This document shows, piece after piece, positions 25,401 to 32,504 of a stretch of DNA of 64,000 nt (the first letter of the stretch is position 1; every line of letters begins with the position of its first letter). The stretch is taken from positions 1 through 64,000 of the forward strand of contig DASPJR010000104.1 in assembly GCA_035628505.1 (NCBI GenBank), written 5' to 3'. Made by a program: the position numbers and the translations under genes. Source of the DNA: DASPJR01 sp035628505 (GTDB taxonomy: Bacteria; Planctomycetota; SZUA-567; H5-PLA8). The notes under the pieces are model-generated. The model searched no databases and was not told where the DNA came from. It saw only the letters and a program-made list of their open reading frames with translations.

Positions 25401-26934
25401 GAAAGCCGTTGATCGCCGTGCGGTTGGCGAAGGCGTCATTTGGCGGACCCGCGGGGGCGCTCACGAGAATATTCACCGCTGCCGAAACGGTCACCGCGCC
25501 GGCGTTGTCGGTTGCCGCGGCGGTAAGGCGATAGTTTCCGCCCGGGAGGTTATTCAGCGTCGCCGTGTACGGCGCGGCCGTGCTCTCGCCGACCTTGGCC
25601 GTGCCCTGGAAGAATTCAACCTTTGTAATCGTGCCATCGCTGTCCGACGCATTCGCGCTGATCTGCACGCTCGCAGGAGCGGCGAAACTCGCGTTGTCCA
25701 CGGGCGCGGTAATGCTGACGCTCGGCGCAGCGTTGCCGCCGCCTTTCGACGCGCGGAATCCGGCAAGAATGGAAACCGTGTTGTTAATCGCTCGCGCATT
25801 ATCCGCCTGATCGGCCACACCGATTGGAACGCCGCGGAAGGACAGATTCGGATTTGAGAAGTACGGAATCTTCTCGCCAGGGTAGCTCATCACGGTGCCG
25901 TAGCGCGTGCCTTCGGCGATGAAATTATGGCCGTAAGCGTAGGAAAACGCGCCCTGTCCGCCCGAGTTCGCCTTGTCGTGCGCGCAGCCGAGATTGTGGC
26001 CGAGCTCGTGAATGTACGTGTGGTTCTTCACACAGGTACGGTCGACGACGCTGAAGGCCGCTTCTTCGAAGCTCGGGCTGGGATTGGTCATCACGTACGC
26101 AATGCCGCACGCGTCGCTGAGACTGTCCACGAGCAGGCAGACCACGTCCGCGCCGTGCTGGTCGCGCAGCGCATGGACGTCATCCATGAAGCCGTCGTTC
26201 TTTTCTGCCAGCCGCGTAAGATCGGTTTCGCTCTTGCCCGTTTCGTTGTAGCTCAGCTGCCCGCGATGGACGAGGTTCAGAGTCGCGTTGATCTGGCTGT
26301 TGCTGAACACGGTGTTCGCGTCGGAGATGGCCAGGTCGATGACTGAATTGATTCCGTTCAGCCCGCCGGCGCCGTTCATCGCGGCGGCCGTGTAAACGAT
26401 CATCACGTCGATCTGGCTGTTCGCTCGCGGCGCCACCGCGCGCGTCGAGGCCAGGTTGGCCTTGTGATCGAGAACTTTAGGGCGCAGGAACTGGCTGCGG
26501 TCAATTTCGGCGATAACCTGCTGGCCGTTGCCGTGGTAGTGAATGCTGAAAACGCCGCGTCCGGGAATTTCAATCAAGCCGGCCATCGCATCGTTGCACA
26601 GCGCCAGCTGCACCAGGCTGTCTGGGAAGCCCTCCACCGTGCCGCGCCACACCGACCGGCCTGCTTCGATGGTCTGAACGGACGTGATCACCGCCGTGAA
26701 AACGGCATCGTCAAAAAGATTGAGCAGCAGCCGCGTGCCGCCTTCCTTCGTCTGTATCGGCAGTGATGTCGCGTTCAGCGGCGCCGTCCGCACGCGCTTG
26801 TCCCCCACGCTGGGCGCGCAGCGCGAGGCTACTCCCTGCGTGTAGTTGACGCGAAACAGCGCCGGAACGTCTTCGGCTTTCACGGATGCGATGGCCAGAA
26901 GCAGGCTGAGCAGAGCAAGAATGCGGATGCGCAT
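22474..26934 (-). CDS. Large secreted multi-domain zinc metalloprotease
   Basis: This 1486-residue exported protein begins with a signal peptide (cleavage near residue 20). A pro-region is followed by a metzincin-type protease domain with HELGHNLGCAHD (residues 309-320), the third His ligand, and a Met-turn VMSYPG near 348. Next come one Ig-like domain (about 403-490) and four repeats of about 130 residues starting near 498, 632, 768 and 902, each with a WWxWTAP and AVYTG core like PPC-type domains. Two Calx-beta-like domains (about 1033-1260), a PKD domain with YSWDFGDG (about 1265-1345) and a C-terminal beta-rich region without a recognised name follow. It is probably surface-attached or secreted and degrades protein. 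No sorting signal is obvious at the C-terminus. Confidence 0.92.
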   Translation of the reverse strand: MRIRILALLSLLLAIASVKAEDVPALFRVNYTQGVASRCAPSVGDKRVRTAPLNATSLPIQTKEGGTRLLLNLFDDAVFTAVITSVQTIEAGRSVWRGTVEGFPDSLVQLALCNDAMAGLIEIPGRGVFSIHYHGNGQQVIAEIDRSQFLRPKVLDHKANLASTRAVAPRANSQIDVMIVYTAAAMNGAGGLNGINSVIDLAISDANTVFSNSQINATLNLVHRGQLSYNETGKSETDLTRLAEKNDGFMDDVHALRDQHGADVVCLLVDSLSDACGIAYVMTNPSPSFEEAAFSVVDRTCVKNHTYIHELGHNLGCAHDKANSGGQGAFSYAYGHNFIAEGTRYGTVMSYPGEKIPYFSNPNLSFRGVPIGVADQADNARAINNTVSILAGFRASKGGGNAAPSVSITAPVDNASFAAPASVQISANASDSDGTITKVEFFQGTAKVGESTAAPYTATLNNLPGGNYRLTAAATDNAGAVTVSAAVNILVSAPAGPPNDAFANRTAINGFPTGVTGTLVDATKEPNEPRHAAVDGGRSVWWKWTAPANGWVNLSARGKTFEPALAVYTGTALDALTEVGSNNGQLFSLYAQTRIVAFEAVAGTEYIIAVDTRDGNSGEVEVLVLSHDAFRPRNDDFAGRVLVSGATATAYGSTQNASPQTGEPNHAGLSPKSSIWYSWSAPSNGLVTITTAGSNFDTVLAVYTGSAVNALTEISSNDDESTNVLSSRVTFSATSGTVYQIVVDGYLVAEGGGRDVQLNLTQAGATPPNDAFASRIVLQGFSTEAAGSNVGSTAEAGEPAHFANANGNSVWWSWTAPANGTATINTYGSPFDTILAVYTGTAVNGLSLVVNNDDFDANTLNSEVTFTAVSGTTYQIAVDSTGTNFAFGNIRMALALAPAAAPGNDNFGSAFTLTGSSASALAYNNSATAETGEPAHAQVTASKSVWWSWTAPASGRVVLKTEGSTFDTVLAVYTGSAVNALTAVSSNDDASSTTFTSLVYFAATSGQTYYIALDGYDGDTGGISLSLQLSSPPTVTIATSSSGIEGGTANPLFTISRTGDTSNPLVVRYSFGGGAINGTDFTALPLTATIPAGSASVAVEPLVIDDTDIEGTESLSISLLEDAAYVLGTVSSAANSVTDDDDMSHISIAATDAVAGPGDKGTFTITRTQSSKRSYTLKLSIGGTAVNGTDYTTISDTIDLPAGTDTATFDIVTPAGAPFKGDITVDIGVISGSLFVLEKASDRVTITQSFQITSGPTATPNPAKKGEAVSFSCAASAPDATYSWDFGDGTLAATGATPTHTFAAAGLYTVTVTASHAGTGLSAQASLQLPVGGFGSIVAGTVVPVSITKKQLKLNFKTGSDTLNITFTSFKDFGYLDKFAFYEATNGAGVKLLIGNTVTDSGSFQLGKTSDAQGTFRWYYKKGEIRYARRGDSLAQLVAKYGAEDKDVLVATPVTIPLSLSIEGVLYSADATFSYKARQGKSGSGK

Positions 26935-27084
26935 GGGCGTGATTTCCCTCGTGCTTAATGGCAGCGGTCATTCTTTCGTGCGGCGTGTTTGAGAAACGCT
27001 TACTGTGTTATGCGTTTGCCCCATGAAAAGCCAGACGAAATATGCTGATGATGGGCGGACTCAGCTTGAGGGTAAATACCTACG

Positions 27085-27114
27085 GCAGAAGCCGGCACAT
27101 GAACCGGCTTCTGC
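27085..27114 (-). terminator. Perfect hairpin downstream of the oxidoreductase gene
   Basis: GCAGAAGCCGG (27085-27095) and CCGGCTTCTGC (27104-27114) form an 11-bp perfect stem with an 8-base loop, 26 bases past the stop codon at 27141. There is no clear T-tract, so it may be a weak or Rho-assisted terminator, or it may protect the transcript end. Confidence 0.55.
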
Positions 27115-27140
27115 ATAAAGAGACAGGTGTTTGCGACTGG

Positions 27141-28178
27141 TTACACCGATAGTACGATCTTGCCCATCTGCTGGCCGGCTTCCATGCGTTCGATCGCTTT
27201 GGCGTACTGTTCCAGCGGGAAAACCTTGTCGATCAGCGGCTTGATGCCGCGCTCACCGGCAGCCTTCACCAGCCGGCGCATGTCTTCCATGCTCCCCATC
27301 GTCGAGCCCAGCAGCGAGAAATGATTCCAATAAAGCTGCTGCAGATTGATTTCGGCCTGCGGCCCGCCGGTAATGCCGCACGTGACGATGCGCCCGCCGC
27401 GACGGAGCGAGGCCATGCTGACCAGCAGCGTCGGCGCGCCCACGGTGTCGAAGGCGATGTCGGCACCGCGTCCGCCAGTCGCGGCTTTGACTGCTGCGCC
27501 GATGTCGGGCGTGGTGCGGTAGTTGATCGTCGCCTTCGCGCCCAGCGCCGTGGCGGCTTTCAGCTTTTCATCCGAGGAACTGGTCACGATCGTTGAAGCG
27601 CCGGCAAGATTGCACAACTGGTGCGCGGCCACGGCCACGCCGCCGCCGATGCCATGAATCAGCACCGTCTCGCCGGCTTCCACCTTCGCTCTTACGAACA
27701 GCATGCGCCAGGCCGTGATATGAGCCAGCGGCAGCGCGGCGGCCTCTTCCCAGCTTAAATTTGCCGGCTTGGGGAAGAGATTGATGGCGGGCACGACGGC
27801 GTACTCGGCATAGACGCCCTGCAGCTGGAAGCCGATGATGCGGAAACTCGCGCATTCGCTATTCATGCCACGCAGGCAGTATTCGCACTGCATGCAGGAG
27901 ACGCCGGGATTGACGACGACTTCCGTGCCGGGTTTGAGCGGCAGGTTTTCACAGCCCGGGCCGAGTGCTTCGAGCACGCCGGCAGCATCCGAGCCCAGTA
28001 CGTGCGGGCCCTGCAGCGTCAGCCCCGGCCGGCCGCGGCGGACCCAGATATCCAGATGATTGAGCGCCGCGGCTTTGACGCGGATGAGCGCCTGACCGAA
28101 ACCGGGCGAAGGCTTCGGGATATCGCCTGTTTTGAGTTTCTCCGGCCCGCCGAACTCCGTGACAAACGCTGCTCGCAT
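27141..28178 (-). CDS. Zinc-binding alcohol dehydrogenase / quinone-oxidoreductase family protein
   Basis: This is a 345-residue MDR-superfamily NAD(P)H oxidoreductase. The N-terminal GroES-like domain includes VLGSDAAGVLEALGPG and a four-Cys structural-zinc loop (CMQCEYCLRGMNSEC). The Rossmann domain has VLIHGIGGGVAVAAHQL and the GGRGADIAFDTVG block. The start at 28178 has GAGGGGG just upstream and the standard N-terminus MRAAFVTEFGGPEKL. The open frame continues about 100 codons further upstream, but that part is antisense to the thermonuclease gene and carries no recognisable domain. Substrate is not known. A hairpin lies just past the stop. Confidence 0.92.
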   Translation of the reverse strand: MRAAFVTEFGGPEKLKTGDIPKPSPGFGQALIRVKAAALNHLDIWVRRGRPGLTLQGPHVLGSDAAGVLEALGPGCENLPLKPGTEVVVNPGVSCMQCEYCLRGMNSECASFRIIGFQLQGVYAEYAVVPAINLFPKPANLSWEEAAALPLAHITAWRMLFVRAKVEAGETVLIHGIGGGVAVAAHQLCNLAGASTIVTSSSDEKLKAATALGAKATINYRTTPDIGAAVKAATGGRGADIAFDTVGAPTLLVSMASLRRGGRIVTCGITGGPQAEINLQQLYWNHFSLLGSTMGSMEDMRRLVKAAGERGIKPLIDKVFPLEQYAKAIERMEAGQQMGKIVLSV

Positions 28179-28236
28179 GTTTTCCCCCTCTGATCGGTCT
28201 GCGAATAAAAAGGAGATTTGACGATACACGCCACAG

Positions 28237-28830
28237 ATGAGTTCGCGAGGCAAGATTTCTTCGAAAGCTTCAGTGTTGCTGGCGTGTGCAGCCGCGCTCG
28301 TGGCGCTGCTGCTTTCACAGCCTGCATACAGGCAGCGTCCGCCGCGAACGTCACAGCCGCATCCGCAGCAAGCCGCCAAGCCGTCTGGCAGCGGTACGCG
28401 CGCGCGCGTGGTTAAAGTCATTGATGGCGACACGCTGCAGGTGCTGATCCTGGGCGATGGCGCCGCCGAGCCGGTCAAAGACACGCTGCGTGTTTATGGC
28501 ATCAACACGCCGGAATTGCATCCCCGTCCTGGCGCGCCGCGCGAGAGCTTCGTGGTCGAGCCGTTTGCACGCGAAGCGCAGGAATACCTGGCCTTGCTGT
28601 GTCCGGTTGGGAGCGAAATTACAATCGTTGAAAAGAATCGGGACCGCTACGGCCGGCTGCTTGGGGTTGTGCTGCTCGGGGACGGGCGCGACGCCAACCG
28701 GCTGATGGTGGAGTCCGGCCTGGCGCGCGCGTATGTGCTGCGCGACAACAAGAACGATCCGCTGCTTAAGGAGTACCTCAAAGCGCAAGCTGAGGCCGAG
28801 GCCGCGCAGCGGGGACAGTGGAAGAAGTGA
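28237..28830 (+). CDS. Thermonuclease (SNase-like) family protein
   Basis: The 197-residue protein has an N-terminal signal-anchor or signal peptide (VLLACAAALVALLLSQ), a Pro/Gln-rich linker and an SNase fold beginning VVKVIDGDTLQV. The catalytic pattern is present: Asp in VIDGDT, LRVYGINTPE with the Arg equivalent, the Glu in that motif, and RDRYGRLLGVV carrying the second Arg. It should be a Ca-dependent nuclease outside the cytoplasm. It is divergent from the oxidoreductase gene, with 58 bases between starts, and convergent with the small gene downstream, seven bases apart. Confidence 0.9.
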   Translation: MSSRGKISSKASVLLACAAALVALLLSQPAYRQRPPRTSQPHPQQAAKPSGSGTRARVVKVIDGDTLQVLILGDGAAEPVKDTLRVYGINTPELHPRPGAPRESFVVEPFAREAQEYLALLCPVGSEITIVEKNRDRYGRLLGVVLLGDGRDANRLMVESGLARAYVLRDNKNDPLLKEYLKAQAEAEAAQRGQWKK

Positions 28831-28837
28831 CGTTGAG

Positions 28838-29059
28838 TTAGACTTTGTTCTCTTTGCGGTGCAGGCGCAGCCCTTCCAGATGCTGCTTCATCAGGTCGGG
28901 CTTGTGCTTATTCAAGCTGCGTTCGATGTTGTAGCCGTCGATGCTCTTCTCGCCCTTTTTCAGGAGATTTGCTGCCGCTTGAATTTTCGCCGCTGCGGCC
29001 ACAAGTTCGCTCCAGCCGTCTTCAGCCATCTGATAGGGATTCACGTCGTTCTCAGCCAT
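28838..29059 (-). CDS. Small hypothetical helical protein
   Basis: This is a 73-residue protein with no recognised family. It is charged and helix-prone (AAAAKIQAAANLLKKGEKSIDG), with no signal peptide or membrane helix. The start is an ATG at 29059; upstream lies a TTTCTGG repeat that continues to 29163. It is convergent to the thermonuclease gene. I judge it real because the composition is protein-like and the frame is uninterrupted, but there is no domain support. Confidence 0.6.
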   Translation of the reverse strand: MAENDVNPYQMAEDGWSELVAAAAKIQAAANLLKKGEKSIDGYNIERSLNKHKPDLMKQHLEGLRLHRKENKV

Positions 29060-29066
29060 GGTCGCT

Positions 29067-29163
29067 TTCTGTTTCTGGTTTCTGGTTTCTAGTTTCTGGT
29101 TCTGCCAAAAACAATTTCTGGTTCTCTACTACAGAGAACCAGAAACCGCAAACCAGAAACCAT
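29067..29163. repeat. TTTCTGG heptamer array folding back on CCAGAAA copies
   Basis: The left half is a heptanucleotide tandem array (TTTCTGG and variants, 29067-29100). The right half contains CCAGAAA units. At the centre TTTCTGGTTCTCT (29115-29127) and AGAGAACCAGAAA (29133-29145) form a perfect 13-bp stem with a 5-base loop. The whole gap between two minus-strand genes is this foldback. Confidence 0.75.
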
Positions 29164-29173
29164 CAACCGCGGT

Positions 29174-30955
29174 TTAGCGGTGGTTGTAGCGGCCCGGCGG
29201 GGTGTCCTTGTACTGCGTGCCGAAGCCGAAGATGCGCCGCGCGTGCTCGCCCGTGTACGGCGCGTTGGCGCCGGTGCGGATCAGGTCGACTCCGAGCGGA
29301 AAGAAGATGTTGCTGGCGCTTGGCGACTGGCTGGCCGGCAGGATGTTAGTGACCCTGGTGCTCAGCACGTTGGTCTGCAGCTTGCCCTTGAAGTTCTTCG
29401 TATTCAGCGAGAAGTTTCGCACGCCGTCGGCAATTGTGCCGCGGAAGTTGATTCCATTGCCGCCGCTGCGCAACGCGGCGCTGCCCAGGGTCTGCGTGAA
29501 GTTGCCGCCGATGCGCACGCGCACCGAGTTGATCGAGTCGAAGCCCTGCTTGAAGCCGCTGGGATCAACGACAGCCGTGCGCGGAACGGCAACGAACGCC
29601 GCGCGCCAGGAATCGCCAAGCTGGCCGCTGAGCGTCGTGTTGTCCTTGCCGCGCACGGAGACGAGCTGGAAGCTGCCGGCGGCGCTCGAACCCTGGCTGC
29701 CCAGGCGATAATCCAACGCGTAGCGCACACCGGTGATCTTGGTCTCGAAATCCAGAACTTCCGTGCTCGAAACCGCGTCGCCGATGCTGATCTGCACCGG
29801 CAGGCGCGTCAGGCCGGGGGTGGGGCCGGTCGAGCTAAAGCCCAGCCCGCTGGTGAAATTGCCCTTGCTGATCGAGACGTCCACGGAGCCTTTTCCGGAA
29901 TTCACCTTCACATTGACCTTCGACTGGTCGCGCAGCGTTCCGGCGAAGCGGCCATTCTGGTCCAGGCGGCCGGAGATGCTCACGCCGGCGATGCGGAAGG
30001 TGAATTCGGAATTGAGCAGCTTGAAATCGTCCTGGCCCAGCACATTGACAAGGCCTTTGTAGCGCACGGTATCGCGGCCCGGACCATTGCGTTCGCCGCG
30101 GATGCTGCACTGCAGCGTGGTCACGTCGGACGAAGTCACCGGGTTGTTTGCGACGGTGATCGTGAAGGTCTGGTCCTGTGCCGAGTTCGCGCGGTTGCGC
30201 GCAATCTGCCTGAAGCCGTCGGTGCAGCGGACGGTCATGTTAAAGCTTCCGACAACCAGCGGGCGTCCGACGATCGCGCCATCGGGCGTCAGAAACAATC
30301 CGAGGTCTTTTGGCGTAACGGCCGTCCCCAGTGAGTTGGTCAGCGAGACCAGCGAGTAAACCAGGAAGCCATTGCCGCCGATGACATCAAGCTTGGCCGT
30401 GTAGCTGTCGCCCAGGCGCGCGGAGGGAACGCGGTCCACAGCGAAGCGGAAGATGCCCCGGCTGTCGACGAGAGTCAGATTGAAATAGCCTGTCGTGGTT
30501 GCCGGGTTGGTGCCCTGCGAATCCTGGCCGCGAACGAAGAAGCGGATGCCGGGCGCGCCCAGGATCGTCTGGCCAGGGAAGGGCGCCTGTGCCGGCGGGC
30601 ACGAACCGGCGAGCACGCCGGAGATGCCGAACTGCAGCGTGGTGCGCAGGCCTTCGATGGCGTTGGTGAAAGACGCTGTTCCAAAGGAGGTAAAGCGGTA
30701 AGGCCGTACGCCGCCTTCGGCTGTGACGTAGCGCGTGATCGTAGAACCGAACGCCGCATCGCCGAGGTCGTACTCATCGGTGGTGAAGGGGATCAGCGGA
30801 TTGGTAAAGCGGAACGGCACCAGCGATCCAACGGCGCGGTTGCCGGCTTGCGGACCGGACGGTTCTTCAATCTGAGACACACCCAGGCAGAATCCCGCAG
30901 CCGCGAATACCAGCCCCAGGGCGATGGCGCGCGATTTCCAGACAGCAGAACGCAT
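29174..30955 (-). CDS. Secreted Ig-like/cadherin-like repeat protein
   Basis: The ATG at 30955 (AGGAGCC upstream) gives 593 residues. A signal peptide (ALGLVFAAAGFCLGVSQ) is followed by beta-sandwich modules of the putative-Ig (He-PIG) type, for example GGVRPYRFTSFG and GNGFLVYSLVSLTN. The second half has a repeated pattern (LNSEFTFRIAGVSISGRLDQNGRFAGTLRD and a similar block later), suggesting tandem domains. There is no catalytic motif. A structural or adhesive cell-surface role is likely. The C-terminal part is Arg/Gly-poor and shows no obvious anchor. Confidence 0.75.
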   Translation of the reverse strand: MRSAVWKSRAIALGLVFAAAGFCLGVSQIEEPSGPQAGNRAVGSLVPFRFTNPLIPFTTDEYDLGDAAFGSTITRYVTAEGGVRPYRFTSFGTASFTNAIEGLRTTLQFGISGVLAGSCPPAQAPFPGQTILGAPGIRFFVRGQDSQGTNPATTTGYFNLTLVDSRGIFRFAVDRVPSARLGDSYTAKLDVIGGNGFLVYSLVSLTNSLGTAVTPKDLGLFLTPDGAIVGRPLVVGSFNMTVRCTDGFRQIARNRANSAQDQTFTITVANNPVTSSDVTTLQCSIRGERNGPGRDTVRYKGLVNVLGQDDFKLLNSEFTFRIAGVSISGRLDQNGRFAGTLRDQSKVNVKVNSGKGSVDVSISKGNFTSGLGFSSTGPTPGLTRLPVQISIGDAVSSTEVLDFETKITGVRYALDYRLGSQGSSAAGSFQLVSVRGKDNTTLSGQLGDSWRAAFVAVPRTAVVDPSGFKQGFDSINSVRVRIGGNFTQTLGSAALRSGGNGINFRGTIADGVRNFSLNTKNFKGKLQTNVLSTRVTNILPASQSPSASNIFFPLGVDLIRTGANAPYTGEHARRIFGFGTQYKDTPPGRYNHR

Positions 30956-31187
30956 GATGGCTCCTCGAAACAAAAAGCTTCCCAACCCTAACCCGATTTA
31001 TAGCGTCCTTATACACTAACAGGATTTTTCCTGCCTGTACAGAGCGCAAAAATGCGGGCATGCAAGAGTTTGCAATAGCTCGCGGCCGTCACTCCGGAGC
31101 GGCTTCTGCAATCGTCACGCAGAGCTGCGCCGGAAGCGTGCCGGATTCGCGACGCTTCATGCTGACGAAGCTTAGGGCGATTTCGCG

Positions 31188-32324
31188 CTAACGGGGTTTA
31201 TTTAAATCGCGCACAAGTTCACTGACTTTTTTAACATCCTGGTCGCGGTCGAGCTTGCAGATCAGAATCTCCGAGCCGCTTTCGACTACCGCCAGGCCTT
31301 CTACGCCGATCAGCGCCACGCGTTTTCCCGGCGCGAAGACCAGATTGTTGCGTGCATCCACTGGAAGAACCGTCGTTGCCGGACCCGTGGCGTTGTCAGC
31401 GCCCTGCTGCAGATGGGCGGCCACGGCGCTCCAGGAGCCGATGTCGTCCCAGTCGAAGCTGGCTGCCACCGTCGCGACAGCCCTGGCGTGCTCCATGATT
31501 CCAAAGTCGATCGAGATTTTTTTAAGAGCCGGGAAGAGCTGGCGCGCCGCCGATTCCCAGTCGCTGCCGCCAGGACTGAGCTGCGAGAGTTTCTTAATGA
31601 GCTCGCCATGTCCGGGAAGCTGCCGCTCGAATTCTGAGACCAGAATATGGAGCGGATAAAGAAAGATGCCGCCGTTCCAGAAGTACTCCCCGCTGCTGAC
31701 GTATTTCTCAGCCGTCGCGCGGTCGGGCTTCTCGCGGAACTCCGACACGCGGTACACCGCCGGCCCCGACGCATTCGCCGCTTTCAGCTTTGCCGCATCG
31801 CCGCGGTGAATGTAACCGTAGCCTGTCGCCGGCTTCTGCGGCACGATCCCGTAGGTAACCAGCGCATCGAGTTCCAGCGCCGCTTCAGCGCCCGTGCGTG
31901 TGGTTTCAGCAAATCGCTCAACCTGATGAATGACGTGATCACCTGGAAGAACCAGCATGACGCCTCGGGAATCTCCTCCTTTTTCGGCATTGATTTTACG
32001 GACCAACGCGGCAGCTGCGTACGCCACAGCGGCCGCCGTATCCCGCGGTTCGGGCTCAATGAGCAGGTTTTCCGCGGTCAATTCCGGCAGTGACTGGCGA
32101 ATTAAGGGAGCTTGCGCGGCGCCGGCGACGACAAAGCAGTCACTGGCGGGCGCGACAGCACGTCCGCGTTCCCACGCGCCTTCGAGCAGACTTTGGACGC
32201 GCCCGGTGGAATCGGCTTTGCTGAAAAGCCGCAAGTCCCACTTCGGTTTTTCGCGGTCCGATGCCGGCCACAGCCGTGACGAGGCGCCACCTGCGAGAAG
32301 GACGGGGAAGATGCGTGCACTCAT
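31188..32324 (-). CDS. Mannose-1-phosphate guanylyltransferase
   Basis: The enzyme makes GDP-mannose for surface polysaccharides. The 378-residue protein starts with the nucleotidyltransferase signature LLAGGASSRLWPASDREKPK; the LPGDHVI and FREKPDRATAEKYV blocks follow, and the substrate region is EYFWNGGIFLYP. Near residue 330 is the VDARNNLVFAPGKRVALIGVEGL beta-helix start, with no separate phosphomannose isomerase domain. The upstream neighbour is the divergent pseudokinase gene, with about 180 bases between them. An in-frame start at 32324 fits the standard N-terminus, with GGAGCTCCC near it. Confidence 0.92.
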   Translation of the reverse strand: MSARIFPVLLAGGASSRLWPASDREKPKWDLRLFSKADSTGRVQSLLEGAWERGRAVAPASDCFVVAGAAQAPLIRQSLPELTAENLLIEPEPRDTAAAVAYAAAALVRKINAEKGGDSRGVMLVLPGDHVIHQVERFAETTRTGAEAALELDALVTYGIVPQKPATGYGYIHRGDAAKLKAANASGPAVYRVSEFREKPDRATAEKYVSSGEYFWNGGIFLYPLHILVSEFERQLPGHGELIKKLSQLSPGGSDWESAARQLFPALKKISIDFGIMEHARAVATVAASFDWDDIGSWSAVAAHLQQGADNATGPATTVLPVDARNNLVFAPGKRVALIGVEGLAVVESGSEILICKLDRDQDVKKVSELVRDLNKPR

Positions 32325-32504
32325 TTAAGGGAGCTCTCCAAAAGTTGCTGTGTCAACGTTTCCTGCTCAAAAGGAAGCACTGCGAAAAAACATACTTGCC
32401 GAAAACTTGTAAGTTTGGGTAAGTTTTGGGGATCAAGTCTAAGTAACTGTTGAATTTGCGAAAGTCCATTGTAGCTTTGGGCGTAACAAATTTTATTCCG
32501 GAGC

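Noticed and set aside
27141..28484. Longer reading of the oxidoreductase with about 100 extra N-terminal residues
   Set aside because: The extra part is antisense to the thermonuclease gene, Cys/Ser/Ala-rich and without domain; the ATG at 28178 has a strong ribosome binding site and the standard N-terminus.
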